This document shows positions 8,304 to 17,706 of a stretch of 64,000 nucleotides of DNA, piece after piece. The translations under genes were made by a program, and so were the position numbers. The DNA is from Syntrophomonas sp. DTU019. Its GTDB lineage: Bacteria; Bacillota; Syntrophomonadia; Syntrophomonadales; Syntrophomonadaceae. Below the pieces are notes generated by a model. That model was not told the DNA's origin, ran no database searches, and was given only the letters and a program-made list of their open reading frames with translations. The stretch lies in NCBI GenBank assembly GCA_913757435.1, contig CAJYDM010000005.1, positions 62,001 through 126,000 of the forward strand, given 5' to 3'. The first letter of the stretch is position 1, and every line of letters starts with the position of its first letter.

Positions 8304-9431
8304 GTGAACAAACGCAGAAAGCTGGCCAACGCCCGCCGGGTGGTAATAAAAGTAGGAACCAGCACTCTGACATATGCCAACGGAAAGCTCAATTTGTTCC
8401 GCATCGAGCAGCTGGTGCGAGAGATGGCCGACCTCCACAACCGTGATATGGAGGTGATCCTGGTCAGTTCCGGCGCCATCAGGGTAGGAGCCAACCGCAT
8501 GGGTCTGAAGAAGGCTCCCACCACCATCCCCGAAAAGCAAGCTCTGGCAGCCATAGGGCAGGGGGCTCTAATGCAGCTTTATGAGAAGCTTTTTGCCGAA
8601 TACAATCAGACCGTAGCCCAGTTGCTATTGACCCGGGGCGATTTCGACGAACGCATCCGCTATCTGAATGCCACCAATGCACTCTTGGCTTTGCTGAAAA
8701 TGGAAGTCATCCCTATTATAAATGAGAATGACACCGTAGCAGTAGAGGAGATCAAATTCGGGGATAATGATACCCTCTCCGCCCTGGTGGCAGGGCTTGT
8801 TGATGCTGACCTGTTAATCATCCTCTCTGATGTCGACGGGCTGTATGACGCTGATCCGCGTTCTTCAGAAGATGCCCGCCTGTTAACCCAGGTTACCGAG
8901 ATAAGCTCTGCAATGGAGGACAGCTCTCACAACCGGGGCAGCAGCTTTTCAAGCGGAGGGATGTACACCAAGCTCAAAGCGGCCAGAATTTGCATGGCTT
9001 CGGGAATAACCATGATCATCGCCAATAGTGCGGAAGATAACGTTATTCGTAGAATCATCGCCGGTGAGGAAGTGGGGACTCTGTTTGTACCCCGCGGAAC
9101 CAGGATGCATGCCCGCGAGAAATGGCTCGCCTTCGGCAGCCTGGTGCAGGGTCGCATCGTAGTCGATGAGGGGGCAGCACTCGCCTTGATCAAAAGGGGC
9201 CGCAGCCTGTTAGCCTCAGGTATCACTGGGGTTGTCGGCGAGTTTGAGCGCGGGGCGGTAGTAGGGGTCATGAGCCCGGCAGGCGCAGAAATAGCTCGGG
9301 GAATAACCCATTACAACGCGGGGGAGATCAGGCTAATCGCCGGGCACAAGAGCAGCGATATTGAGCAGATCCTGGGAGAAAAGGACTATGACGAAGTGAT
9401 TCATCGCAACAACTTGTGTTTGGTGCGATAG
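8304..9431 (+). CDS. proB: Glutamate 5-kinase
   Basis: First step of proline synthesis: ATP-dependent phosphorylation of glutamate to gamma-glutamyl phosphate. The 375 residues carry an amino-acid-kinase domain (VIKVGTSTL, LVSSGAI, NENDTVAVEEIKFGDND) and a C-terminal PUA domain (from about residue 275). GTG start at 8304 has AGGAAG 9 nt upstream. It is paired with proA 30 nt downstream. Feedback inhibition by proline is typical of the family; nothing here shows it directly. Confidence 0.97.
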   Translation: MNKRRKLANARRVVIKVGTSTLTYANGKLNLFRIEQLVREMADLHNRDMEVILVSSGAIRVGANRMGLKKAPTTIPEKQALAAIGQGALMQLYEKLFAEYNQTVAQLLLTRGDFDERIRYLNATNALLALLKMEVIPIINENDTVAVEEIKFGDNDTLSALVAGLVDADLLIILSDVDGLYDADPRSSEDARLLTQVTEISSAMEDSSHNRGSSFSSGGMYTKLKAARICMASGITMIIANSAEDNVIRRIIAGEEVGTLFVPRGTRMHAREKWLAFGSLVQGRIVVDEGAALALIKRGRSLLASGITGVVGEFERGAVVGVMSPAGAEIARGITHYNAGEIRLIAGHKSSDIEQILGEKDYDEVIHRNNLCLVR

Positions 9432-9461
9432 CATATCAGCGGGATCAAGGAGTGAGGATTA

Positions 9462-10724
9462 ATGGAGGATAATTTGAAGAACATACTGCTGGAGCAGGGC
9501 AGACGGGCCAAGAAGGCCTCGAGGCTTTTAGCCACGGCTTCCACCACTGTTAAGAACCAGGCCTTGTATGCCATGGCCGACGCCTTAGAAGCTAATCACG
9601 CGGAAATCATCAATGCCAATGCTATCGATTTGGAGAACGGCAGGCGAATGGGCCTGACCTCCGCTTTGCTGGAACGGCTCTCCCTGGACGAAAAACGGGT
9701 GGCCGATATGGCCCAGGGCTTGCGTGAGATCGCGGCTCTGCCCGACCCGGTAGGTGAAGTCCTGGGGATGACGCGCCGACCTAATGGTCTGGAGGTAGGG
9801 AGGATACGCACCCCTATCGGGGTGATCGGCATCATATATGAGTCGCGTCCTAATGTGACCGCAGACGCGGCCGGTTTGTGCCTCAAATCCGGCAATGCCA
9901 TCTTGTTGCGGGGCGGGGAAGAGGCCTTGAACTCCAACCGCAGTATCGCCCAAGTGATATCGCAGGCTGCCTATAATACTGGCATTCCAGAAGGGGCCAT
10001 CGAATTGGTGGACAGTGATGACCGCGAAGCGGCTGTATTTATGATGAAAATGCACGACACTCTGGATGTTCTCATCCCTCGGGGCGGGAAAGGTCTCAAA
10101 CAAGCTGTGATGGAAAACGCCAAGGTGCCTGTTATCATGACCGGCATGGGCAACTGTCATGTCTATGTGGATGAATATGCCGATATAGAAAAAGCCCTTC
10201 CGATCGTTTTCAACGCCAAAGTGCAGCGTCCCTCGGTCTGCAACGCGGCTGAAACCCTCTTGGTGCACAGTAAGATCGCGCCCTTTTTCCTGCCTCTGAT
10301 GCTGCCCAAATTACAGCAGGCCGGGGTGGAAATCCGCGCCTGTGAACGTACCCGGGCCATCGTAGACGGCCTATTGGCTGCCAGCGATGCTGACTGGAGC
10401 GAAGAATACCTGGATCTTATACTGGCGGTAAGAATGGTGGACGATGTGGAAGAGGCCATCACCCATATCAACACCTATGGTACCGGCCACAGCGAAGCCA
10501 TTGTCAGCGAAAACTATGGCCACGTGCGCCGCTTCATCAATGCAGTCGACGCAGCGGCAGTTTATGCCAACGCTTCCACCCGATTTACCGATGGCAATGT
10601 GTTTGGATTTGGGGCGGAAATGGGTATCAGCACCCAGAAACTGCACGCCCGCGGCCCGATGGGGCTCACTGAATTGACCACCATCAAATTCATCGTATAC
10701 GGCGACGGTCAGATCAGAGAATAG
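9462..10724 (+). CDS. proA: Gamma-glutamyl phosphate reductase
   Basis: Second proline-synthesis enzyme: NADPH-dependent reduction of gamma-glutamyl phosphate to the semialdehyde. The 420-residue aldehyde-dehydrogenase-like protein has the catalytic cysteine C260 in RPSVCNAAETLL and the family C-terminus (FGFGAEMGISTQKLHARGPM). ATG 9462 follows AAGGAG. It forms an operon with proB and is followed by a palindromic repeat cluster, not a standard terminator. Confidence 0.98.
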   Translation: MEDNLKNILLEQGRRAKKASRLLATASTTVKNQALYAMADALEANHAEIINANAIDLENGRRMGLTSALLERLSLDEKRVADMAQGLREIAALPDPVGEVLGMTRRPNGLEVGRIRTPIGVIGIIYESRPNVTADAAGLCLKSGNAILLRGGEEALNSNRSIAQVISQAAYNTGIPEGAIELVDSDDREAAVFMMKMHDTLDVLIPRGGKGLKQAVMENAKVPVIMTGMGNCHVYVDEYADIEKALPIVFNAKVQRPSVCNAAETLLVHSKIAPFFLPLMLPKLQQAGVEIRACERTRAIVDGLLAASDADWSEEYLDLILAVRMVDDVEEAITHINTYGTGHSEAIVSENYGHVRRFINAVDAAAVYANASTRFTDGNVFGFGAEMGISTQKLHARGPMGLTELTTIKFIVYGDGQIRE

Positions 10725-10733
10725 GCTTTGATG

Positions 10734-10866
10734 TGTCAGGGGACGGTTCTGTGACACACCCTGACACATGTCGCAGAACCGTCCCCTGACACACACCCTG
10801 ACACGCATGTCGCAGAACCGTCCCCGGACATGTCTGCGGGGTGTGTCGCAGAACCGTCCCCTGACA
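10734..10866. repeat. Cluster of four 23-bp palindromic repeat units
   Basis: One forward unit (10734-10756, core GGGGACGGTTCTGTGACA) is followed by three reverse units (10769-10791, 10808-10830, 10844-10866; core TGTCGCAGAACCGTCCCC). The forward and first reverse unit can fold into a long hairpin. The middle copy differs by one base. No gene lies here on either strand. The pattern resembles REP-like elements mobilised by Y1 transposases, but no transposase is present in the window. Confidence 0.8.
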
Positions 10867-10873
10867 CGGGGAG

Positions 10874-13309
10874 CTATTTATTATCCTTTATCATCATCAG
10901 TTTATAGACAACCGTTGCGGCTTCGGCCCGGGTTGCATTCCCCTGCGGCTTATAATCCCCTTCCGGATATCCCCCCATCAGGCCCGAGGATACGACTTTG
11001 TTTACAGCTTCGGCAGCCCACGGACTGATTTTGGTACTATCCGTAAAGATAATTCCCTCATTTGTTGGCGGAAGGATCAATTCGTTGTTTTTGGCGAAAT
11101 TGTCAAGCATGGTCGCCATTTGCTCTCTGCTTATCCTGGCATTGGGAGCAAAGGAGGTTTTATCCATACCCCGTACGATTCCTTGCTCAAAACCCCAATT
11201 AACATAGTTATAGTACCATTCCGCAGCAGGTACGTCCCTAAAGCCCGCCGGAGCAGCCTGGGTCACGTCTAAGCCATCGATCGTATTTGCCAGCATCGTC
11301 AGGAACTGCGCCCTGGTCAGAGAATCATCCGGTAAATAGTAATTGTTGCCCATTCCATTTACAACTCCCCAGGCCGCCAACTTCCCGATGTATTCTCTGG
11401 CCCAATGTGCTTTAGTATCGGCAAAGTCAATGCTGGCAAGACCAACCTGAACCGGTATGGCCTGCTGTACGCCGTTGTAGGCTACATAGATATTTCCCAC
11501 TATGCCAGATCTATTCGTGGCCTGAAAGAGCCCGTTGGCATCGATGGTACCGATCTCAGGATCGCAGTTCCATGCAAACAGGCTGTCCTGGCTGGCAATC
11601 GGCGCATACCCGTATTTGGCTGATACATTGATGTCGAAGCTTTCCCCTGGATCGATCAGCAGATTCTGTACATTGGGCGTAAAAGTTATCTTATTCTGAA
11701 TATCGACCTGGGCGGTTGTACTCAGATCTCCGCTTTGCACTTCGATCACGGCAGGTCCGATGGCGCTGCCGGCGCTAAAGAGGCCGTTTACGTCCACGGA
11801 ATGGCCTGAATCGGGATCAACGCTGTATTCTGCATTTTTCCTCAACGGAACCGGCTCATATCTGTTGTTGGTTGCGTAAGTTTTCAGCTGAATATGCGCT
11901 CCTGGCATGGCCACCGGCTGACTTGGATAAGTATGCAAATGCATTGCATCGGAATCCCCGCGTTGGTCGTATACCAAAAACAGACCATTGGTTGTTTTTC
12001 TCTGGGTTTGCCCGGAAGGAGAATTCTTGGCAACTGCCCTAGAATCGATTCCTCCCGCTCTCACCGCCATGACCGTAGAGCCGCCTCCGTCCATATTCAC
12101 GACCGTGCTGCAACCCAGATCAACCAGGTGGGCTGCTACGTCGGTCAGTCCCAGGCCTTCTGAAAAACCTGGCTGCCTTCCATCGACCACATACAACACC
12201 AGGGTTCCGTTCGGTTTGATACCGATGACGGTTCTCGGGTTCAGGTTGCTTCCGCTGGATACATATTGACCCTTATCGTATAATACATGGTTTACACCGA
12301 TCGCTTCTTGGCTGTTTGAAAGGTTTGTGCCACTGTCATCTAATGCGGAAATCTCTACCTGGCTTCCGGGAATCAGCTGAGCCAGCGGCACCGCATAGGC
12401 CGAATCGCCCACTGTTGAAAGCACCAGTTGACTGTCACCTATCGGCGTATTGTAATTACCATTTCTGACTTCGGCTACAGTAGCAATGATTGTGCTTCCT
12501 ACCGTTAATTCCGCATTTTCCGGCGAGAGCGCATCCAATACTACCTCAACAGAGGTTTCACAGGTTTTGGTGGAGGATGCGTAGTGGCGGTTATAAAGAT
12601 GCAAAGCCTTGGACCCACCGTGTGGAACGTTGAAATAACCGATATCGGCATTATATTCTGTGGGCACGTAAACCGTCTCTTGCGCGAGGACAACATCTGT
12701 CGGCTCGGTGGAATCTGCCGGTGGGGTCGACTCCGACAATTGGTAAGAATCATCGAGCTGGGCCGGTTTTTCCGACTGAGCAGGATCCTGAACAACTATA
12801 GTGGGAACGTTAATGGTTCCCTTCAGCGTAAATCTTAGATTTGCTTTCTCCAGGGAAGCGATACCGGCTTCGTCAAAGGATATAACATATTCCGGAGCAT
12901 ATCCGGATGTTTTGATCTTACCGTCATGAATGGTAAGTCCCTTTGGAGTGCCGGTGGCGGTGTCATACATATCTCCGTTAATTCCCGCGACCACCTTGTA
13001 GCCTTGATTCTCCAGAGTACTGACCATGGTATTCATGGTATAAGTTCCGGTAACTTCACCTTCAAAAACATAGGGCTTCAAATCTGTGTCCTGGGTATCC
13101 GCAGTGATAAAATAGGCTCTTATGATCCCATTGGTGCTATGACCCGCCAATTGTTCGTAATAAAGAGCATTATGATAAATTTCTGAGTTGGTCTCATAAT
13201 AGACATACCCTATGCCTTGCTGATATGTAAAACCGGTCAAAAATGTTGCCGAAAGGATGGTAAAGGCCAGGAGAACTGCGGTGAATCTTTGGCTCTGAAT
13301 AAATTTCAT
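10874..13309 (-). CDS. Secreted SLH-anchored phosphodiester glycosidase
   Basis: An 811-residue exported protein. Residues 1-30 form a signal peptide (basic start, hydrophobic core). The central part up to about residue 430 matches the NAGPA-type phosphodiester glycosidase domain (TVIGIKPNGTLVLYVVDGRQ; VVNMDGGGSTVM). Ig-like beta segments follow. Three SLH repeats end the protein from about residue 635 (FADTKAHW, FRDVPAAEW, FTDSTKISPW, each followed by a TRAQ/SREQ/TRAE motif). Such proteins cut sugar-phosphodiester bonds in surface polymers; the exact substrate is unknown. It has its own promoter and lies alone, convergent to proBA. Confidence 0.88.
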   Translation of the reverse strand: MKFIQSQRFTAVLLAFTILSATFLTGFTYQQGIGYVYYETNSEIYHNALYYEQLAGHSTNGIIRAYFITADTQDTDLKPYVFEGEVTGTYTMNTMVSTLENQGYKVVAGINGDMYDTATGTPKGLTIHDGKIKTSGYAPEYVISFDEAGIASLEKANLRFTLKGTINVPTIVVQDPAQSEKPAQLDDSYQLSESTPPADSTEPTDVVLAQETVYVPTEYNADIGYFNVPHGGSKALHLYNRHYASSTKTCETSVEVVLDALSPENAELTVGSTIIATVAEVRNGNYNTPIGDSQLVLSTVGDSAYAVPLAQLIPGSQVEISALDDSGTNLSNSQEAIGVNHVLYDKGQYVSSGSNLNPRTVIGIKPNGTLVLYVVDGRQPGFSEGLGLTDVAAHLVDLGCSTVVNMDGGGSTVMAVRAGGIDSRAVAKNSPSGQTQRKTTNGLFLVYDQRGDSDAMHLHTYPSQPVAMPGAHIQLKTYATNNRYEPVPLRKNAEYSVDPDSGHSVDVNGLFSAGSAIGPAVIEVQSGDLSTTAQVDIQNKITFTPNVQNLLIDPGESFDINVSAKYGYAPIASQDSLFAWNCDPEIGTIDANGLFQATNRSGIVGNIYVAYNGVQQAIPVQVGLASIDFADTKAHWAREYIGKLAAWGVVNGMGNNYYLPDDSLTRAQFLTMLANTIDGLDVTQAAPAGFRDVPAAEWYYNYVNWGFEQGIVRGMDKTSFAPNARISREQMATMLDNFAKNNELILPPTNEGIIFTDSTKISPWAAEAVNKVVSSGLMGGYPEGDYKPQGNATRAEAATVVYKLMMIKDNK

Positions 13310-13341
13310 TTTTTAGTAACCTCATAATTTTTTATTTTACT

Positions 13342-13372
13342 ATTATACTCCGATACTTTACCATTCTGTCAG
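13342..13372 (-). promoter_or_regulatory. Predicted promoter of the SLH glycosidase gene
   Basis: On the reverse strand CTGACA (13367-13372) and a perfect TATAAT (13342-13347) are 19 nt apart, ending about 30 nt before the start codon. GAGG lies about 10 nt before ATG. Confidence 0.55.
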
Positions 13373-13409
13373 CATTATTCCAAGATTTCCAAGGCCCACC
13401 TCCACTACC

Positions 13410-13433
13410 AGAGAAAAATACGGGTTTTTCTCT
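13410..13433. other. Short perfect palindrome in intergenic region
   Basis: AGAGAAAAA (13410-13418) pairs with TTTTTCTCT (13425-13433) around TACGGG. It lies upstream of the glycosidase promoter. It could be an operator or a weak terminator; I cannot decide. Confidence 0.3.
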
Positions 13434-13461
13434 ACAATAACCCAGGTTTCCCCTCGATTCA

Positions 13462-13507
13462 GAAAAAAATAATCGGGTAGGGTGCTGCTATGAAATCACC
13501 CTACCCG
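13462..13507 (-). terminator. Rho-independent terminator after cysteine-synthase-like gene
   Basis: On the reverse strand an 11-bp perfect stem (13497-13507 with 13474-13484, CGGGTAGGGTG/CACCCTACCCG) is followed by ATTA and a run of seven T. Confidence 0.92.
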
Positions 13508-13520
13508 AATTTGTTGATTC

Positions 13521-14555
13521 TTAGACGATTACTTCATAATTATACCGGGCTAACTTCTCCTGGTCTTGTGGGGAAAGTTTGTAATCCCGTTCCAATAGAG
13601 TGCGTTCTGCGGGTATGCCACACAACTCAGTGGACAAATAGCGCAGCCCATTGTCATTGATCATGGTCACAATGCACTGGCGGTCAGGATACTTCTGGGC
13701 TACTTTCAAGGCGGCAGCCACATTGATGCCTGAGGAAGGTCCGCAGAATATGCCTTCCTGACTGGCTAACTGACGGGCTGTGTCCATAGCCTCCTCGGAA
13801 CTTACCAGTACTATGCCGTCGATGTATTGTAAATCCAGGATATCAGGTATAAGGCCGTCAGCGATACCTTGCACCCGGTGTGGGCCGATGCGCCCATGGG
13901 CTAAGATAGGCGAGTCCGATGGCTCGGAGATGAAGATCTTGATATCGGGATTCTTCTCCTTCAGAAATTTGGCGTTGCCGGTTACGGTGCCTCCGGTGCC
14001 CTGACACATGATGTAAACATCCACTCTGCCATCGGTCTGTTCCCAGATCTCTGGAGCGGTCCGGTCGTAATGGGCCAAGACGTTGTCCGGACGTGAGAAT
14101 TGGCCGATTTGAAATACCTGATCACCGTACTGCTGTTTGAGGCGCTCCACTTCATCAAGAACCAGATCGACATCGCTCTCTGCGCCGGGGGTGAGAACCA
14201 GTTCAGCTCCATAAGCCTGAATGGTCTTTTTGCGTTCTTCGGTCATTCCCTCAGGCATGACGATAATAACCTTGTAGCCCTTGGCGGCTCCCACCATAGC
14301 AGTTGATATGCCAGTATTGCCGGTGGTGCCTTCTAACAGAATCATACCCGGTTTGAGCTCGCCACGCTGTTCGGCCTGTTCTACTATGGCTGTCACTACC
14401 CGATCTTTCAAGCTGCCGCTGGGGTTGACGAATTCCATTTTTACGCAAACCTCGGCATTGATGCCGGCTGATACCCGGTTCAATCGAATCAACGGGGAGT
14501 ATCCTACCGCATCCAAAACACTGTTTTTGATCTTTCTGTTAATATCCCAGTCCAT
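13521..14555 (-). CDS. Cysteine synthase family PLP enzyme
   Basis: A 344-residue fold-type II PLP enzyme. K50 in NPSGSLKDR is the predicted Schiff-base lysine, and the TGNTG loop (LEGTTGNTG) and GTGGTVTG phosphate-binding loop are intact. Family members use O-acetylserine or O-phosphoserine plus sulfide to make cysteine, or act as cystathionine beta-synthase. The substrate loop and the C-terminal extension (about 30 residues after CGIP) differ from classical CysK, so the exact substrate is open. ATG 14555 follows GGAGG. A strong terminator follows. It appears co-oriented with the Cys-rich protein upstream. Confidence 0.85.
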   Translation of the reverse strand: MDWDINRKIKNSVLDAVGYSPLIRLNRVSAGINAEVCVKMEFVNPSGSLKDRVVTAIVEQAEQRGELKPGMILLEGTTGNTGISTAMVGAAKGYKVIIVMPEGMTEERKKTIQAYGAELVLTPGAESDVDLVLDEVERLKQQYGDQVFQIGQFSRPDNVLAHYDRTAPEIWEQTDGRVDVYIMCQGTGGTVTGNAKFLKEKNPDIKIFISEPSDSPILAHGRIGPHRVQGIADGLIPDILDLQYIDGIVLVSSEEAMDTARQLASQEGIFCGPSSGINVAAALKVAQKYPDRQCIVTMINDNGLRYLSTELCGIPAERTLLERDYKLSPQDQEKLARYNYEVIV

Positions 14556-14579
14556 GACAAACCTCCACGTTATTAGTTC

Positions 14580-15224
14580 CTATTTACGAGTCTTATAAAA
14601 CAGCTCCCACTGTTCTCCGTAGCTAAGTGTCCTAAGCACAATATATTCCTGGTCGCTGGGCTGATTTAAAATAAAATCCGGCAGTATCGAGGTTTCTTGT
14701 AAATAAATGCCTTTTAAGACCTCCAACAATTGGCCTCGAGTGTCCGCCCTGCGCAGCGTCCAGCCATCATACTCCAGCCGCTGGGCAATGCGCTGATTCA
14801 AACCTATTTCATAGTCTTCCAAGTGTTCAAAAAACTGCCGCCATGACTCCAAAGCCGGTTCCTGCTGCCAGTTGATACCCGGGCATACGAAATGGCGGCA
14901 CACTGATTCGCGTTCCTGCTGTTCTAAAACGCACCCGCCTTCACGCTTATGGAAACGGCAGCGGTAGCTTGAACCGTCAATCTCATTGTTTACCGTGATC
15001 GAAGCATCCAATATGGTGAGATGGGGCTGGCTGAAGATCAGGTCGAGCAGATCCGGCCGGTTAAGGGCCAGATAGGCCAGATCGGTGCTGTAAAAAACCG
15101 GCGAATAATGCCCGCAGCAGCCCTTGTCGTCCTGACGGGGACATTCACTGCACAGGTCCACTTCGATGTAGCTGCGCAATCCGCGGTTATGAAAGGTCAA
15201 GCGAATCTCTTTATCTGCCTTCAT
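14580..15224 (-). CDS. Cys-rich YkgJ-like putative metal-binding protein
   Basis: A 214-residue soluble protein with cysteines clustered like the YkgJ/zinc-or-iron-chelating family: CSECPRQDDKGCC near residue 26, then CRFHKREGGC, ESVCRHFVCPG. No transmembrane segments. It ends 25 nt before the cysteine-synthase-like start, so they may share a transcript. Members of this family are mostly uncharacterised; a metal-binding or methyltransferase-like role is possible. Function unknown. Confidence 0.6.
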   Translation of the reverse strand: MKADKEIRLTFHNRGLRSYIEVDLCSECPRQDDKGCCGHYSPVFYSTDLAYLALNRPDLLDLIFSQPHLTILDASITVNNEIDGSSYRCRFHKREGGCVLEQQERESVCRHFVCPGINWQQEPALESWRQFFEHLEDYEIGLNQRIAQRLEYDGWTLRRADTRGQLLEVLKGIYLQETSILPDFILNQPSDQEYIVLRTLSYGEQWELFYKTRK

Positions 15225-15466
15225 TCGACTTTTCTACCCCATTCAGACTAATATTTTCATTATATGGTTTTTGGGGCAGGGGGGAAAGGCTTAATTCATG
15301 GCAGAACTTCTATTCCCCCCTTTTAGCAGGTTATTTGGCTGAACTGTGCATAAAATATACTATGTGTCTACACTCCGTTTTGCTCACAACCGGTTGCTTC
15401 AGCAGACTGTAAACGAGTGTGTTATGATATACAAAACAGCTCACTATGACGGGAAGGAGGTATCTC

Positions 15467-15898
15467 ATGTCAAGTCTTCAATGGGTACTGCTGGCCTTGG
15501 TATGTGGGATGATAGAGCTGGCTACGGTGGGATTATGGTTTTTGTGGCTGGCCCTGGCAGCTTTATTGACCGCTCTGGGGGTGCAAATTGGATGGCTGAC
15601 TTCCATAGGGTCGCAGTTGCTGGTGTTTGCGATATTCACGCTGGCCTTTATTGTATTTACCAGACCTATAGCCTTGAGGTTCCTGGAAACCAAGGATACC
15701 CCCAGTAATGTCAACGCACTGATAGGTCAGCACGGCGTGGTCACAAAATCGATCAATCCCTATCATGTCGGCCAGGCCAAGGTCAATGGTGAGATATGGA
15801 CAGCAACCGCTGAGGAAGACATCGAGGTGGATGTTCGCATCCGGGTAGTTGGTATTCAAGGGGTCAAGTTAATGGTAGAGAAAGCTCCAGTAGAATAA
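15467..15898 (+). CDS. NfeD-like membrane protein
   Basis: A 143-residue short NfeD. Two or three membrane segments (about residues 5-75) are followed by an OB-fold NfeD domain (ALIGQHGVVTKSINPYHVGQAKVNG). Such proteins accompany SPFH proteins and are thought to help build flotillin-like membrane assemblies. ATG at 15467 follows AAGGAGG; an upstream in-frame ATG at 15446 lacks a site. The SPFH gene is 40 nt downstream. Confidence 0.88.
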   Translation: MSSLQWVLLALVCGMIELATVGLWFLWLALAALLTALGVQIGWLTSIGSQLLVFAIFTLAFIVFTRPIALRFLETKDTPSNVNALIGQHGVVTKSINPYHVGQAKVNGEIWTATAEEDIEVDVRIRVVGIQGVKLMVEKAPVE

Positions 15899-15938
15899 TT
15901 GATTAATAGAGTTTTCTAAGCTGAAAGGAGTGGTCATA

Positions 15939-16880
15939 TTGCTAGGCTTTTTCGTCAACCTTGTAGTAGTATTATTTGTCATCGGTTTGCTGTTTTCCTC
16001 AATCCGTATCATCCGACAGTCTACGGTAGGAATAGTGGAACGCCTGGGTAAATTCCACAAAAGGGCGGAGCAGGGCATTAATGTTATCATACCATTGATT
16101 GACAAATTCCGAGCCGTAGTCGACCTGCGCGAGCAGGTGGTGGATTTTCCGCCCCAGCCGGTCATCACCAAGGATAATGTCACCATGATGATAGACACCG
16201 TCATCTATTACCAGGTAACAGATGCGTTCAGTTATATCTATGAAATTGCCAACCCCATACTGGCTATCGAGAACCTGACCGCCACCACCCTGAGAAATAT
16301 TGTCGGCGAACTGGAACTGGACCAGACCCTTACCTCCAGGGACATCGTCAATACCAAACTCCGGGTGATTCTCGATGAGGCTACCGACAAATGGGGTATT
16401 AAGGTCAACCGGGTGGAGTTGAAGAATATTTTGCCTCCACAGGATATACAGACCGCCATGGAAAAACAGATGCGCGCTGAGCGTGAGAAGCGCGAGGCTA
16501 TTCTGCGCGCCGAAGGCCAGAAGACCGCGGCCATCCTGGAAGCTGAAGGAATGAAGCAGGCTGCCATCCTCAAAGCCGAGGCAGTAAGGGAAGCGGCCAT
16601 CCGTGAGGCTGAAGGGCACCGCCAGGCGCAAATCCTTAATGCTGAGGGTGAGGCCCAGGCGATTCTCAATGTGCAGAGGGCCTTCGCCGACAGCTTGATT
16701 ATGCTGCGCGAGTCGGCACCGGACCAGAAGGTCATTTCGTTAAAATCCCTGGAGACCTTGAAGAGCATGGCCGAAGGCCAGGCCACCAAGTTGATCATCC
16801 CCGGGGACTTGGCTGGATTGGCTGGAGTCTTTGCAGCCTTGAAGGAAAGCGGCGGCGACGCCTTCAAAAGCGGAGAATAA
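15939..16880 (+). CDS. SPFH/stomatin-like protein (QmcA type)
   Basis: A 313-residue membrane-anchored SPFH protein: an N-terminal membrane segment (about 1-25), SPFH/Band 7 domain (STVGIVERLGKFHKRAEQG; VVDLREQVVDFPPQ), and a long Ala/Glu/Lys-rich coiled coil with repeated AEG motifs (about 180-255). It organises membrane domains or modulates proteases. I chose TTG 15939 because AAAGGAG lies 8 nt upstream; the earlier GTG at 15930 overlaps the binding site. Operon with nfeD, closed by a terminator. Confidence 0.92.
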   Translation: MLGFFVNLVVVLFVIGLLFSSIRIIRQSTVGIVERLGKFHKRAEQGINVIIPLIDKFRAVVDLREQVVDFPPQPVITKDNVTMMIDTVIYYQVTDAFSYIYEIANPILAIENLTATTLRNIVGELELDQTLTSRDIVNTKLRVILDEATDKWGIKVNRVELKNILPPQDIQTAMEKQMRAEREKREAILRAEGQKTAAILEAEGMKQAAILKAEAVREAAIREAEGHRQAQILNAEGEAQAILNVQRAFADSLIMLRESAPDQKVISLKSLETLKSMAEGQATKLIIPGDLAGLAGVFAALKESGGDAFKSGE

Positions 16881-16951
16881 ATGCGCTGTAGAGCGAGTGT
16901 GCGTACCCGTAAATGGGGATCAGGCTGATAATGGTACCTCGACAGAGCCGT

Positions 16952-16985
16952 ATGCATAGCCGACTTGAGTCGGTTTGCATTTTTA
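16952..16985 (+). terminator. Probable terminator after SPFH gene
   Basis: CCGAC-TTGA-GTCGG forms the core hairpin, extended by flanking ATGCA/TGCAT, followed by TTTTTA. Confidence 0.6.
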
Positions 16986-17079
16986 ATGCATGACAGGTAT
17001 CATTTACCTTAGATTTTGGCACACCAATGCAATGTTACTGGAATTGGAATATGCCAGCCCTGACAGGGGGAGATATTGT

Positions 17080-17706
17080 TTGGATGCAGGTGCAAAGCTG
17101 GCGGTCATTGGAGGGACATTCGATCCCATCCATTACGGGCACCTGATCGCGGCAGAACATGCCCGGGTGCAGTTAGGCATCGATAAGGTGTTGTTTATTC
17201 CCACCGGCCGACCCCCGCACAAGACCTCCCAAGCTGTGACGGCTTGGGAGCATCGCTTGCGGATGCTTCAACTGGCAACCAGCGACAACCCTGCTTTTGG
17301 GATTTCGTCCCTGGAAGAACCGAAGGGCGAGTTCTCTTATAGTATCGATACTATCCGCAGGTTGAGAAGCCTTAATCCCGCCAGTTTGATATATTTCTTG
17401 ATGGGTGCGGATGCCTTATTGACCATAGATACCTGGAAAGACTATCAGCAATTAATTACTCTGTGCTGTTTCGTGGTAGTCACCCGGCCTAACTATGTGA
17501 TCGATCGCAGCCATCCGGTTCTAAACACTTTGCCCGATGAATGGTGGCAGGAGATGAGGCAGGTGGAGATTCCCGCCATGGACATATCCTCCACCGATAT
17601 CCGCAGTCGGGTAGCCGCAGGGAAAACCATTAAATATCTTTTGCCCAGGCAGGTTGAGGAATACATCTATGACCATGACCTCTATCGAGGAGGAATGAAA
17701 TCATGA
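17080..17706 (+). CDS. nadD: Nicotinate-nucleotide adenylyltransferase
   Basis: Adenylates nicotinate mononucleotide in NAD synthesis. The 208-residue protein begins with the nucleotidyltransferase motif GGTFDPIHYGHL and ends with the ISSTDIRSR signature. The open frame reaches back to 16990, but TTG 17080 sits 7 nt after GGGGGAG and gives the normal family N-terminus. It overlaps yqeK by 4 nt, so they are translationally coupled. Confidence 0.95.
   Translation: MDAGAKLAVIGGTFDPIHYGHLIAAEHARVQLGIDKVLFIPTGRPPHKTSQAVTAWEHRLRMLQLATSDNPAFGISSLEEPKGEFSYSIDTIRRLRSLNPASLIYFLMGADALLTIDTWKDYQQLITLCCFVVVTRPNYVIDRSHPVLNTLPDEWWQEMRQVEIPAMDISSTDIRSRVAAGKTIKYLLPRQVEEYIYDHDLYRGGMKS

Noticed and set aside
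10768-11028. Forward open frame with repeated SQNRPLT motif
   Set aside because: It is the palindromic repeat cluster read as protein and then runs antisense through the glycosidase gene.
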